This document shows positions 1 to 10,045 of a stretch of DNA of 64,000 nucleotides, in pieces; positions within the stretch are counted from its first letter, which is position 1, and every line of letters begins with the position of its first letter. Source of the stretch: Paraeggerthella hongkongensis (GTDB lineage: Bacteria; Actinomycetota; Coriobacteriia; Coriobacteriales; Eggerthellaceae); NCBI RefSeq assembly GCF_003340345.1, contig NZ_PPTQ01000006.1:107776-171775 (forward strand), in the 5' to 3' direction. Made by a program: the position numbers and the translations under genes. The notes below the pieces were generated by a model. That model searched no databases and had not been told where the DNA came from. It saw nothing but the letters and a program-made list of their open reading frames with translations.

Positions 1-3000
1 GCTCTGCTCCTTCAGCTGCCGCAGCGCCTCGACGTTCGCCTTGCTGCGCAAGGACTCGTTTCGACGGTCGGTCACGTCAAGGTAGTACCCCACAGCGCGA
101 ATGGGCCGACCTCGGTCGTCGCGCACGGTCTCGCACGCGGTCTCCAGCCAGATGGTGGTTTCGTCATCAAGCTCGAACGGCGCCTCGAACGACAAGCGGG
201 CATGATCCCGCGCAGCGTAAACGCGGCGGAAAAAGTTGGTGAACACCTGCCGATATCCAGGAGGAACGTAACGGAACGGAAGGTCTTCAAGGTCGAACCC
301 TTCGACTATCATCAGGTTCTCCTCTATGCGACCGACATGGCCCAACACCCGATCGACCACCTCGCTTCGAGAAAGCACCAGTCGATTGTTCTCCATATCC
401 CAATCCCAAATTTTCACGCCAGCCTGGCTCAAAACGCCCTCGAGCTTTCGTTGGGCAAGCCAAAGCTCTTGCTGGCGGTCTTTGATTTCGGTCACATCGG
501 TGCACAAGCACAAGGCCGTATGCTTCGCCGGCAGCATCTCGACCCGGCGCGCTTCAATGTGCATCCAAACGTCTTCCTGCCCTGAGAATCGGGCTTTCGT
601 AACGACAACAGCCTCTTCCCCGCATTCGATTTTATCAGCAATCAGGTCGACAAGGCGACGCTCGCCTTCCTCGGACCGAGCATACAGATGATCCAAGACA
701 ACCTTCTCGTACTGCTCGCAGGAAAGACCGTGCTTCCCCGACACCCCGCACGCCACCACGTGCGCGCACACGCGTTCGCGGTCGGACCACGACAGCAGCA
801 CGATGTCGTTGGGCGTATGCTCCATCAAAATGCGCATCATGTTGCGAAGCTCAACCGTTTCGGTCACGTCGACCACAACGCCCTGCAAAAACGACGTTCC
901 CTCGTACTCCAAAAAGCGGCTTTGATCAACCACCCAACGATACCCGCTTTTTGCTCGCATGCGATACTCCAAGGGGAACGGCTGCGCATCGCCCTCCTTC
1001 AAGGAGGCCACCCCCTTCAGAACGCGCTCGCGATCTTCGGGGTGGATCATATTCATGTACTTGTCATCGAACAGCTCCTTGATCTCTTCGTGCGTATAGC
1101 CGAACATCTCAAGAAAGCGATCGCTTATATACAAGAAGTCATGCGTGGGGCCGTCGAGGCAGCGATGGTATCCTCCGGGCATGTCTTCGTTCAAAAACGC
1201 CAGTTCGTCGTTGCGGCTCAGCAAAAATCGGTTGCGCTCCGCAAGATGCTGCTGAACCATCATCACTTCGGTGATGTCCGTGCACGCGCTGACAATGGCC
1301 ATCCGCCCGTCCTCGGCCTCCACGACGCGCCCTTTGTCGATGGTCCAGAACCACGTTCCGTCCTTTTTGGTCATGCGATACGTTGTGGTGTACTCAAGGC
1401 CCACGTAGTATTCGGGGCCGATGTCGGCCACAACCGAGTCGAAATCGTCGGGATGGATGGTGTTGCCAACCTGCCAGTCAATGGATTCCGCCAGCTCTTC
1501 GTAGGAATCGTACCCCAGAAGGTCCACCATGGCCGCATTGGCGAAATACAGAGGGAAGCCCGGCTCGCAGTACCCGCCGATCAAGCCGCCCGGCGACATT
1601 TGAGCGGAAATGGACAAGGCGGTCTTGCGATTTTCTTCGGTCAGGTTCATCAGCGAGAAATCCGGCGAATTCGCGCCCGCCACCGCAGAAAGCGCGCGGC
1701 GCGAGGTTTCCAGCTGGCGCGCCTGCTGCTGCTCTTGAGTCACGTCCCTCAAAGACCCCAGGTAAAGCGCATGTCCGTCGCGCTCGCGCAAAAAAACTAG
1801 GCGCATTTGCAAATGAACGGTCTTTTCGCCAGCGCGCATGCGCCGCACCACGGCGGTAGCACCGTTCGGAACGCTTTGGCGAGCGCTTTCGAATGCCGCC
1901 ACAATTTCATCCCAATCGGCCTCGTACGCCTGACGTGCGAAGCTATACCGCTGTTCGTGCAGGTCAACGGGGTCAATGCCCGTAAGCTGGCAATAGTGCT
2001 CGTTGGCGCTCAGCAATTCCACTTCGCCATCATGGAAGTCGTACAGCACCAAGGCGCCCATGATGTCGTCGAACATGGTTTTGCTCAGCATTTTGCTCTC
2101 AATCAAATCTCGAATGCTGAACTGGTCGATCGAATCGGCCTGCATACCGCGGAAATCGACGTTTCTCCGAGCAGCGATAAGCGGCTCGAACTCCTCTTTC
2201 GACATGGGACGGTAGAAGAAGTACCCCTGCCCGTACAAGCATCCCATCTGCGCAAGCAACGCGCGTTGGGACTCGGTTTCGACCCCTTCCGCAATGACCT
2301 GCATATCCAGAAGCCTTGCCATGCCGATGATCGATTCCAGAATGCCGCGCCCCTTGCGGCTGCGCGCGTCCACAGCCTCAAGCAGCTTCATGTCCAGTTT
2401 CAGAACATCGACGCTTACGTCTTTCAGCATGTTGAGCGACGAGTACCCGCTGCCAAAATCGTCCATGTGCACCGAAAGGCCCAGATCGTGCAACCCGTCG
2501 ACGATAACCGCCATCAGATCGCAGTCTTCAACGTAGGCGCTTTCGGTAATTTCAACCGCCAGCAAGCGAGGGTCGATGCCGTATTTGCGGATCAGCTCCT
2601 CGAACGTGGCAAGGACGTCCAACGCGTACAAATCCCGGCGCGACACATTGACGGAAATGGGAACGGGCGCGTGGCCCCTTTTCATCCATTCGCGAAGAGA
2701 GCAGCACACTTCTTCCCAAATGTGCAGGTCAAGAGTGGTAATTAGCCCATTTCGCTCCAACATGGGAATAAATCGATCAGGAGGAATCAGCCCCCGCTCG
2801 GGATGATCCCAGCGCACGAGCGCCTCAAGACCCACGATCTTTCCCGTAGTGATGTTGCACTTGGGCTGTGCGTAGAACGTGATCTCCCCGTTCGACAAGG
2901 CGCGCTGAACCTCCAGCAAAAGGGAGTGATCGTCCTCGATCTCTCGCAGCATGCCCTCGTCGTACCATCGCGAGCGCTGCGCGTAGTCGCCTTTGACCGA

Positions 3001-3753
3001 AGCCAGCGCCAGCAACGCTCGATCGTACATCGTGCTTACGGGAAGCGACCGATCGTCAACAAGATACAAGCCGAAGGCCGGCAAAAACCCCATGCCCCGC
3101 CCATGCCGTAGCGTGCTTTGCGAAATACGGCCTTGCAAACCCTCGATCGCCTTGGGCGAACAGGGAATCAGCATGCAGAAATCGTCGCCGCGCAAGTATC
3201 CCGCCACGCCGTTTTGCTGCACCGACGCCTCCCTGAGCAACCTTCCCACTTCTTCGAGAAATCGGTCCCCGGCCTCTTCTCCATGCCATTCGTTGAACAG
3301 CTTGAAGTGCTCGATGTCGATGGCCATCAGGCAGTACGAGCGATTCGGGTGGGCGGCAAGGGCGTCGGCGACGGCGCGGAAAAATGCTGCGCGCGTGTAC
3401 AAGCCGGTCAAAGAATCGATCGGCGGAGAATCGGGCACCCCTAAATCAGGCTTGTCGGTTTTGCGGCTCAAGAATATATGGCAATCGCCCGCACCGGGCC
3501 ATTCGATATCGCTGACTTCCGTTTCCACCCAGCTTTGAAGCACCTGATTGTACAGAAGGCCCTTGTTGCTGTGATCGAGCAGCAACGGGCAATCGTGACA
3601 CGGCGCCGATTCGCCGCGCAAAGCGTGATAGCAGCACATTCCCCATTGCAAGCCAGGAAAAGACTCCGCAGCCTTATCGTTGAAATAGACGATGCGATAG
3701 TCGCCGTCGATTACATAGGCACTGGTTTCGACCTCTCCGAACGCTGCCCCCAT
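1..3753 (-). CDS. Multi-PAS GGDEF/EAL protein, probable c-di-GMP phosphodiesterase (3' end outside window)
   Basis: Translated on the minus strand this frame is open from the ATG at 3753 to the window edge, so the C-terminus is missing (1251 residues visible). An N-terminal PAS-like segment (about 1-100, with a CHDCP motif) is followed by a GGDEF domain whose signature is RGDDF (about residue 189), so cyclase activity is doubtful. The EAL domain (about 275-525) looks intact: EALVRW, the Asn of SVNVS, EITES, DDFGSGYSSL, the Lys of LKLD, EGVET and the late Gln are all readable. At least four PAS/PAC units follow. The start has AAAGGTGG upstream, and an in-frame stop lies just before it. I infer it degrades c-di-GMP in response to signals sensed by its PAS domains; it may be soluble, since I saw no obvious membrane segment. 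Confidence 0.85.
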   Translation of the reverse strand, partial: MGAAFGEVETSAYVIDGDYRIVYFNDKAAESFPGLQWGMCCYHALRGESAPCHDCPLLLDHSNKGLLYNQVLQSWVETEVSDIEWPGAGDCHIFLSRKTDKPDLGVPDSPPIDSLTGLYTRAAFFRAVADALAAHPNRSYCLMAIDIEHFKLFNEWHGEEAGDRFLEEVGRLLREASVQQNGVAGYLRGDDFCMLIPCSPKAIEGLQGRISQSTLRHGRGMGFLPAFGLYLVDDRSLPVSTMYDRALLALASVKGDYAQRSRWYDEGMLREIEDDHSLLLEVQRALSNGEITFYAQPKCNITTGKIVGLEALVRWDHPERGLIPPDRFIPMLERNGLITTLDLHIWEEVCCSLREWMKRGHAPVPISVNVSRRDLYALDVLATFEELIRKYGIDPRLLAVEITESAYVEDCDLMAVIVDGLHDLGLSVHMDDFGSGYSSLNMLKDVSVDVLKLDMKLLEAVDARSRKGRGILESIIGMARLLDMQVIAEGVETESQRALLAQMGCLYGQGYFFYRPMSKEEFEPLIAARRNVDFRGMQADSIDQFSIRDLIESKMLSKTMFDDIMGALVLYDFHDGEVELLSANEHYCQLTGIDPVDLHEQRYSFARQAYEADWDEIVAAFESARQSVPNGATAVVRRMRAGEKTVHLQMRLVFLRERDGHALYLGSLRDVTQEQQQARQLETSRRALSAVAGANSPDFSLMNLTEENRKTALSISAQMSPGGLIGGYCEPGFPLYFANAAMVDLLGYDSYEELAESIDWQVGNTIHPDDFDSVVADIGPEYYVGLEYTTTYRMTKKDGTWFWTIDKGRVVEAEDGRMAIVSACTDITEVMMVQQHLAERNRFLLSRNDELAFLNEDMPGGYHRCLDGPTHDFLYISDRFLEMFGYTHEEIKELFDDKYMNMIHPEDRERVLKGVASLKEGDAQPFPLEYRMRAKSGYRWVVDQSRFLEYEGTSFLQGVVVDVTETVELRNMMRILMEHTPNDIVLLSWSDRERVCAHVVACGVSGKHGLSCEQYEKVVLDHLYARSEEGERRLVDLIADKIECGEEAVVVTKARFSGQEDVWMHIEARRVEMLPAKHTALCLCTDVTEIKDRQQELWLAQRKLEGVLSQAGVKIWDWDMENNRLVLSRSEVVDRVLGHVGRIEENLMIVEGFDLEDLPFRYVPPGYRQVFTNFFRRVYAARDHARLSFEAPFELDDETTIWLETACETVRDDRGRPIRAVGYYLDVTDRRNESLRSKANVEALRQLKEQS

Positions 3754-3878
3754 GGGCGCACCACCTTTATCCAAGGAACGGGTGCCGGCCTTTGTCGGCT
3801 CCTGGTCTTTGCCTTCACGTGAGAATTATTGTACGACATATTCACACATAATAACAAAGCAGCCGAGAACCTTTGCCG

Positions 3879-5747
3879 CTACCGCACCGGCGCGGCCTGC
3901 AAAACCGTGTCCATGGCGTAGCGCAACACGTCAGAACGGTTGACGGTTCCCACCACAAGGCCCTCGCTTACCACCGGGACCTTCTTCAGTCGGCGCGACG
4001 CCAGCAACGAACATGCCTCTTCGAGCGTGGCGTCGGCATCAAGCGCGATCAGCTTCTCCGTGGCTATCGTGCGCGCCGGCAGCAGCATGAGCTCGCGCAA
4101 GCGTTCGTCGATGCCCTGGTCGTTGGCTGCCTTCATAAGCGAGTACGCGCCCGTGACCACCGGATGACGGTCGGCAAGATAGCGCATGACGTCGCCGTCG
4201 GACACGAAGCCCACCGGATGCCCCGCCGCATCCACAAGAGGCAAGCCACTCACCTTAAGATCCACGAACGCGCGCATGACCTGGCTTACCGTCGAATCGG
4301 CAGGCATCGTGTACGGATCGGGCTCCATCAGCAGGGCCAAGCACGGCACGGAATGCCCGATGCGCTCGGCAGTTCGCTTTCGCGCGGCGCGGGCGTACAG
4401 AAACGACAGCACGAACCCGGCTGCGGCCACCCCGCTTGCCACCAACATGGCCAGCGAAAACCCTTCGGCCGCAGCCTGGGACGCGCTCGCTCCCTGAGCG
4501 ACGGCCGCAATCTGTCCCGTCGACATGATGCCAATGTAAAGGGACGGGCCAACGCATGCCGCAATTTGAACAACCGTGGTCATAAGAGCCACGCCAAACG
4601 GATTTTGCTGCGGCGGCAGCGTGCGCAAGCCCGCTGTTTGAGAAGGCGAGAACACGAAGCCAACCGCCACGTACATGAGCAGCGCAGCCGCGAACACAAC
4701 GGGAATAGACAGCGTAGGCCCGGCCAGCGCCAAGGCGACGAACCCGAGGGCGATGGCCCCGAAGCCTAACGGCAACAGGGGCCATTCGCCGCGCTTGTCC
4801 ATAATGCGCCCGCCAAGCAGCGTCGTGCCCGCATTCGCTAGCACGGGAACCAGAATGACCAACCCCGCGGAAAGAGCAGTCATGCCGGCGGCGCCCTCGA
4901 AATACAGCGGAAGCAGCACGCTCATGGAGAACATGCTGATCATCGAGACGGTTGCCAGCAACAACGCGGGCCAGAAGGCTCGGTTTCTCAGCGGCTCAAG
5001 ATCGATGAGCGGATGGCTGCAACGCAGCTGACGCACGACGAACGCCACCGACAGAAGAGCCGAAGCCGCCAGAGAGCCAAGCGCCAAAGGCACGTCGATA
5101 GTCAATTGCACCAACCCAAGCGAAAGCGCGGTCAGCAGCACAGCCGCAAGGGCGACGGAAAGAACGTCAAGGTGAGCTTCGCTGGTTTCCAGGTTCTTCA
5201 CGAAGCGAAGCCCTAGGCCGAACAGGATCGCCATCGCAACCATGGGAACCACGAAAATGCTGTGCCAACCGAACGTCGTCACCAAAGCCCCGCATACCAC
5301 CGGAGCCAAGGCAGGACCGAACGTGATGGTGCAGCCGCCAATGGACAAATAGGTGCCCAGTTTGTTTTTGGGCGTAACGGTCACGATCGTGTTCATCATA
5401 AGAGGGATGAATATGCCCGTGCCCACCGCTTGCACCAAGCGCGCTGCGAACAGCATCTCGAACCCGTTCGCAACAAGCCCCATCGCAGAACCAGCGAAGC
5501 TCAAAGCCGATGCAGCGAAAAACAGCGTGCGCAAGCGGAAGCGTCGGTATAGAAACGCCATGCACATGACCACCACGGTGGCAACGATCATGTATCCCGT
5601 CACCAACCACTGGGCCGTCACGGAATCCACCCCGTAATCGGCCATGATGGATACGAGAGCCATGTTTACGAGGTTTTCATTGAACCCCGCAAGAAATGCT
5701 GCTCCGTATAAAACCAGCAGCAATAGAACAAGAGGTTTCCCTTGCAT
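3879..5747 (-). CDS. MFS drug-type transporter fused to a C-terminal CBS pair
   Basis: The 622-residue protein begins with an EmrB/QacA-like (DHA2) major facilitator of about 14 membrane segments (residues 1-470). Typical features are the LVNMALVSIM start and the GTGIFIPLMMNTI segment. After a short basic linker, residues about 490-620 form two CBS motifs (MRAFVDLKVSGLPLVD and LKKVPVVSEGLVVGTVNRSDVLRYAM). CBS pairs bind adenine nucleotides in other transporters and could gate this one; that is inference. The start was chosen at ATG 5747 because AAAGGA lies upstream and an N-terminal membrane segment begins at once. The substrate is unknown. Confidence 0.85.
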   Translation of the reverse strand: MQGKPLVLLLLVLYGAAFLAGFNENLVNMALVSIMADYGVDSVTAQWLVTGYMIVATVVVMCMAFLYRRFRLRTLFFAASALSFAGSAMGLVANGFEMLFAARLVQAVGTGIFIPLMMNTIVTVTPKNKLGTYLSIGGCTITFGPALAPVVCGALVTTFGWHSIFVVPMVAMAILFGLGLRFVKNLETSEAHLDVLSVALAAVLLTALSLGLVQLTIDVPLALGSLAASALLSVAFVVRQLRCSHPLIDLEPLRNRAFWPALLLATVSMISMFSMSVLLPLYFEGAAGMTALSAGLVILVPVLANAGTTLLGGRIMDKRGEWPLLPLGFGAIALGFVALALAGPTLSIPVVFAAALLMYVAVGFVFSPSQTAGLRTLPPQQNPFGVALMTTVVQIAACVGPSLYIGIMSTGQIAAVAQGASASQAAAEGFSLAMLVASGVAAAGFVLSFLYARAARKRTAERIGHSVPCLALLMEPDPYTMPADSTVSQVMRAFVDLKVSGLPLVDAAGHPVGFVSDGDVMRYLADRHPVVTGAYSLMKAANDQGIDERLRELMLLPARTIATEKLIALDADATLEEACSLLASRRLKKVPVVSEGLVVGTVNRSDVLRYAMDTVLQAAPVR

Positions 5748-5814
5748 GAAGGAATATCCTTTCACTTTTTTGTTGTGAGGCGCGCCGCGAGCCGGACGCG
5801 TGCGCCGGGCAGCT

Positions 5815-6729
5815 CTATTCGCTGCGCGCTTCGTCGTCCTTTCGGCACACGCAAAGCCACTTGTTTCCCGTAGCTCCGGCGTATGCGCAACCGACGCAAG
5901 CGGGTTTCCGGCACGTCTCGAGCGAGCGAGGAGCGCTGCCGAACGCGTCATCGGCAAGGGGGTTCGAAGCGTGGCCTTCGAGCGAGCCGCCATCGCATGC
6001 CGCCATCGCATGCAAGACCATAAGGGCAAACTGCGCCATGCCGCGCTTTGTCGGGTGGGTTCCCTCAAGAGCTTCGTAATCGCGGCCCAAAGCGCGAACG
6101 TCGGCAACGCAGCATCCGTTCGATTCGGCGGCCAGGCGAATAGCGTCGTTATAGCGATCGAAATGAACGCCCCGCAACCGGTACGCGAACGTCGAATGGG
6201 CGTAACCCTCGATGCGACCGGGGCACAGCGTGCAGCACCACACTTTGGCCTGCGGATACGCAGCGCGCATACGAGCGAGCATCGCACTATACGCCTGGCC
6301 GAACCGCTCGGCCGCATCGGCAGAAGCCAGGCCCGCCTCGGCTCCCGGAATGGCGGACAGATCAAGCGTTGCTGGCAGGGCGTTTCCGCGGCCCGCAGCT
6401 TGGGCGGCCGGGCCGCCCCACCCGTAATCGTTGATGCCTATGAATACAAGGATCTCATCGGGCGCAACGCCGTCTTTCGCCAGCGCCGCAATGCGCTCGG
6501 CACTGCTTGCTGCAGGAAAACCCGCGCCCTCCACCATGCTTCCAGAGAACGAACCGTTGCTCAACAGCTTGCCGCCGCATTGCTCGATGACCTGCGCCCA
6601 CCAGGTGTCCTCCACAAGGCGAACGCCGGTTGCGTCGCGACGCTCGTTCTCGTAGAACACGTCGAATCCTTCGGGGTTGCACCCCTCGAACGTGCTGATG
6701 GAGTCGCCCAGTACCGAAAACCGCTTCAT
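5815..6729 (-). CDS. SGNH/GDSL-type hydrolase with C-terminal cysteine cluster
   Basis: The 304-residue protein opens with the SGNH block I motif GDSIST. It has the block II Gly (NGSFSG), the block III GxND motif (FIGINDYGWGG) and a late GTHPTKRGM that supplies the catalytic His. It is likely an esterase or lipase-like hydrolase. No signal peptide is seen, so it is probably cytoplasmic. The last about 50 residues carry several Cys (CRKP, CVGC, CVC), which is not part of the catalytic fold and might bind metal. The start ATG at 6729 is favoured because the fold starts directly (MKRFSVLGDS); an ATG at 6741 would add four residues. The frame upstream of it is low-complexity repeat sequence and unlikely to be translated. 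Confidence 0.82.
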   Translation of the reverse strand: MKRFSVLGDSISTFEGCNPEGFDVFYENERRDATGVRLVEDTWWAQVIEQCGGKLLSNGSFSGSMVEGAGFPAASSAERIAALAKDGVAPDEILVFIGINDYGWGGPAAQAAGRGNALPATLDLSAIPGAEAGLASADAAERFGQAYSAMLARMRAAYPQAKVWCCTLCPGRIEGYAHSTFAYRLRGVHFDRYNDAIRLAAESNGCCVADVRALGRDYEALEGTHPTKRGMAQFALMVLHAMAACDGGSLEGHASNPLADDAFGSAPRSLETCRKPACVGCAYAGATGNKWLCVCRKDDEARSE

Positions 6730-6886
6730 ATCACCCGCCATCTTTCCATGATCTCGTCTGGCGACCATGATACCGCAAGGCTCTTCGCCAAGCGCGAAAG
6801 GCAGGCGAACGAACCTGCAGCACATATATGCTGCAAGCCGAAAGCCACAAGCCGGTGCGAGCCGGATTGCCGTCGGGCCGCCGCGA

Positions 6887-6968
6887 GATCGGGTCGCGGC
6901 GCGCGCTGGCCGCGGGATCGGGTCGCGAGGTCGGGTCGCAGCGTGCGCTGGCTGCGGGATCGGGTCGC
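6887..6968. repeat. Imperfect GC-rich tandem repeat
   Basis: GATCGGGTCGC occurs three times (6887-6897, 6916-6926, 6958-6968), separated by related GCGCTGGC-type sequence. The 6742-7260 stretch is very GC-rich and low in complexity, and I see no credible gene in it on either strand. Confidence 0.6.
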
Positions 6969-7260
6969 GGCGACGCGCGGGCGAACGCGCAGCCGGGAAG
7001 CGCAGCAACGGGCGCCGAGCGAACGGCCTCAACGGGCGCCCGGACGAGCCCCGGACGCGTGGCACGCAGCCGGGGAGCGGGAGCGCGGCCCCAACAGGCG
7101 CCCGAACGCGCGGCCTCTCCAAACGCGCCCCAACGCACGGCTTCCCAGGCCGCGTCCCAACGTGCGACCCCAGCACGCGGCCTCTCCAGACGCGCCCAGG
7201 CCGGCTGCCTTTCGCTTTCGCGCGCACGCGCATCGCTCGGCGCCTTCTCCCAGCAAGCTT

Positions 7261-7466
7261 GCGCACGAAAAACCTCCATCGCTGGCAGGTTTTCACGGTT
7301 TGAGGTCGTTGAACCCCGCCGGACGGGCTCTCGCAAAAGAGCAGTGCAATAGCCCAAGGCCATGACCAGGCAAAATAAAAAGCAAGCCTCATGACAGAAA
7401 GAACGACGCGCCGCCCGACAACCCCTAAACGCCAAAACCTGCCAGCGATGGCGGTTTTTCGTGCGC
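7261..7466. repeat. 206-bp inverted-terminal-repeat element, copy 1
   Basis: Two arms of about 50 bp face each other: GCGCACGAAAAACC... at 7261 and ...GGTTTTTCGTGCGC ending at 7466. Each arm contains AAAACC and GGTTTT separated by a short loop, so each can also fold alone. A second copy of exactly the same length lies at 14248-14453. No open reading frame is convincing inside it. It resembles a MITE or a REP-like unit. Confidence 0.75.
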
Positions 7467-7554
7467 ACACCCCTTCGCGAGCGAACGCGAGACCCCGCAA
7501 GCGGAGCGCCGCCTTCATCGACGGCAACCTCGCAGCCGAATTGCAGGCGCGTCG

Positions 7555-8481
7555 CTACAGCGCCACGCCCAACCGAGCGAACGCCTCGTCAGAAAGCGTT
7601 GCGCCCTCAACCGAGCATACGCCAGACGCCACCTTGTTCGCAAGCTCAAGCGATTCCTTCCACGAACGGCCCGCAGCGCGCGCAGCCGCAAGCGCGCCCA
7701 GATGAGCATCGCCCGCTCCCACGGTATCGACCACGCGAACCGCCTCCGTTGCAACGTTGGCAAAACAAGCGTCCGGCCCTTCAAGCACAAAGGAGCCGGC
7801 AGCACCCGCCGTGATGACTACGGCGTTTTCGCAAGCTGCAGCCAGAACGCGAGCCGCATCTTCAAGCGTCGAGCAACCGGTGTACGCAAGGGCCTCCTGA
7901 TCGTTCAGGTGCCAGATGGGGCGAAGCGCGTTGATGCGCGCGTGCTTCTCCGGCCCCACGCCCAAAATGCGCGGACCGGGCGCATAGAAGAACTGGATTT
8001 CGGGATGCTCTTCAAAGAACTCGATGATAGCGTTGCCGCCGGAACCCTCTATCTCGTATCCGCTGGCAAGACCGCATGAAACATGCGCAGCGTCGATGAC
8101 GTCGAACCACGACCGCTCGAAGTAGCGCTCGACGCCCGGCGAAGTGATCATCGTGCGCTGTCCATCAGGCTCGACCAAGCACGTGCAAGATCCGTTGTCG
8201 CGGCCTTTCACGCGCAACGGCGCCTGCAAGCCGCGCTGCGCAAGCGCACCTTCTACAAACCCTGCGTAGATACCCTCGCCCACGGGCGCAAACAAGGTGC
8301 AGTCGGCCCCCAACTGGCGCGCAGCGTTCGCAGAGTTGAACGCGCAGCCTCCCACGACGGCGCGCGACGACTCGACCACCACGCCTTCGCCCGAGGCCGG
8401 CAGCGCCGGTACGCAGCACACCACGTCCACCATAATGGCCCCCACCGCCAGAACCGCATTGCGCGCTTTCGAAGCCCCCAT
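7555..8481 (-). CDS. PfkB-family carbohydrate/nucleoside kinase
   Basis: The 308-residue protein has the ribokinase-fold layout. Near the N-terminus, VGGCAFNSANAARQLG is the first PfkB signature region, and near the C-terminus DTVGAGDAHLGAL contains the GAGD anion hole and catalytic Asp. It probably phosphorylates a sugar or nucleoside-like substrate with ATP in the cytoplasm; the substrate cannot be assigned. The ATG at 8481 was chosen because GGGGGAG lies just upstream. It stands between a repeat element and the amine/amide transport genes, with no sign of coupling to either. Confidence 0.87.
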   Translation of the reverse strand: MGASKARNAVLAVGAIMVDVVCCVPALPASGEGVVVESSRAVVGGCAFNSANAARQLGADCTLFAPVGEGIYAGFVEGALAQRGLQAPLRVKGRDNGSCTCLVEPDGQRTMITSPGVERYFERSWFDVIDAAHVSCGLASGYEIEGSGGNAIIEFFEEHPEIQFFYAPGPRILGVGPEKHARINALRPIWHLNDQEALAYTGCSTLEDAARVLAAACENAVVITAGAAGSFVLEGPDACFANVATEAVRVVDTVGAGDAHLGALAAARAAGRSWKESLELANKVASGVCSVEGATLSDEAFARLGVAL

Positions 8482-8650
8482 CGCTCCCCCTTCGCGTAGA
8501 TCCGCCTTGATCAGCATAGTATACCGACACCCGCGCGAGCCGCTGCGCAGGCAAACGCAAAGCGCCGTCGCGCGCCAAGCGAACGCACCAACCCGAACGG
8601 CAAAGCGGGCGACCCGAAGGCCGCCCGCTCAACAATCAATCGCCTGTGCG

Positions 8651-10045
8651 CTACACTTCCAGATGCTTGAACGCCTCCGGAACCTCCTTGTAGCCCTTCG
8701 ATTTCACCGCGCCGATAATCAGGCCGATGACCATCCAGGAAATGCCCACCGCATAAGTCTGCAAATCAAACCCGGTGAACACGTACACCAGAATGAATAT
8801 GCCGAGCCAAGGGCAAATCAGGTACTTCACCACGTCGCCGAACGAAGAGCGCTTCTTTTCCTTCACGAAGAAGAACAAGAACACGGCAAAGTTCAACAGC
8901 ACGAACGACGACAGCGCGCCGAAGTTCACGAATGCCACCAGTGTGGTCATATCCAAGAACATGGGCAGAATCAAGGACACAACGCCCAATGCAATAGACG
9001 CAATGTAGGGCGTCTGGAACTTCGGGTGAACCTTGCCGAAGATGCGCGGGATCACGCCGTCGCGGCCCATGGAGTACAGCAGGCGAGAAGAAGCAAGCTG
9101 CGCGTTCATGATGTTGGCGATACCAACAGCCACGATATTCACAACGAGCAGCAGCTTGTACAGAACGGGACCGCCCGCCATAAGCGCTGCGTTAAAGAAT
9201 CCCATTTCGGGATCAACCTGCGAAACGTCGGGCTGAATGAGCGCGGCGACGTAGGTCTGCGCCACGAACACGACCACCATGATGCACAAAGCGATGAGGA
9301 TGCCCTTGCCGATGGTCTTTTCGGGCTTCACGGTTTCCTCGGCCAACGTGGACATGCCGTCGAAGCCAAGGAACGACAGGCATGCAATGGAAACCGCCGT
9401 CGCTATAAAGTGCGCATCAACCTTACCCGGCTGATAGATGGGGTCGATCGTCAGCTGACCAGCACCGCCGCCGCCCAAAACGAAGCTCGTGCCAATAGCG
9501 ATGAACGCGATAACGGCCAGGATCTCAACAACGAAGATAACCCAGTCCACGCCCTTCGTCATCTGAATGCCGCGAATGTTCACGAACGTGTTGAACACCA
9601 CGAACACAACAACCCACAGATACCACGGGCTTCCCGGAACAAGCGCAACGCCCCAGTTCGCCACCATAACCAGCAGCAACGACGGAACGAACACGTAGTC
9701 CAACAAAATGAGCCAACCAGCCATGAAGCCTACGTGGGGATTGATGCCGCGCTGCACATACGAATACACCGATCCCGCAATGGGAAAGCGCTTCGACATG
9801 CGCATGTAGCTCATAGCCGTAAAGCTGATAGCCACGAAGCCTACGATGTACACGAGCGGCGTCATGCCGCCGCTGGCGATTTGGATTTCGCCGTAGATGG
9901 ACTGCGGAGCAATGATAACCATGAACAACACGCCGTACAAAACGACGTCGCGCAAGGTCATACCCCTTCGCAGTTCTTGCTTGTAGCCGAACTGCTCGAT
10001 GCTCTCTCCGGACGCTTTCGCCGGAGAATCGGTTTGAGCCGACAT
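8651..10045 (-). CDS. APC superfamily amino acid/polyamine permease
   Basis: The 464-residue, about 12-segment membrane protein carries APC permease features: LRDVVLYGVLFMVIIAPQSIYG in the first segment, SVYSYVQRGINPHVGFMAGW, and FLGFDGMSTLAEET in the middle. The N-terminal motif and length resemble putrescine/amino-acid importers. It is the third gene of a same-strand set with the NSS transporter and formamidase upstream (220-nt gap to the formamidase, containing a hairpin). A GGGGGA ribosome binding site precedes the ATG. Substrate: an amino acid or amine is likely from the family; the exact one is unknown. Confidence 0.88.
   Translation of the reverse strand: MSAQTDSPAKASGESIEQFGYKQELRRGMTLRDVVLYGVLFMVIIAPQSIYGEIQIASGGMTPLVYIVGFVAISFTAMSYMRMSKRFPIAGSVYSYVQRGINPHVGFMAGWLILLDYVFVPSLLLVMVANWGVALVPGSPWYLWVVVFVVFNTFVNIRGIQMTKGVDWVIFVVEILAVIAFIAIGTSFVLGGGGAGQLTIDPIYQPGKVDAHFIATAVSIACLSFLGFDGMSTLAEETVKPEKTIGKGILIALCIMVVVFVAQTYVAALIQPDVSQVDPEMGFFNAALMAGGPVLYKLLLVVNIVAVGIANIMNAQLASSRLLYSMGRDGVIPRIFGKVHPKFQTPYIASIALGVVSLILPMFLDMTTLVAFVNFGALSSFVLLNFAVFLFFFVKEKKRSSFGDVVKYLICPWLGIFILVYVFTGFDLQTYAVGISWMVIGLIIGAVKSKGYKEVPEAFKHLEV

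Noticed and set aside
688..2745. Plus-strand frames in the first 3 kb
   Set aside because: The minus-strand frame gives continuous PAS, GGDEF and EAL motifs. The plus frames are antisense shadows.
5800..7365. 521-codon plus-strand frame across the SGNH gene and the repeat zone
   Set aside because: Runs through tandem repeats and opposite a clear hydrolase; composition is Arg/Ala-rich without motifs.
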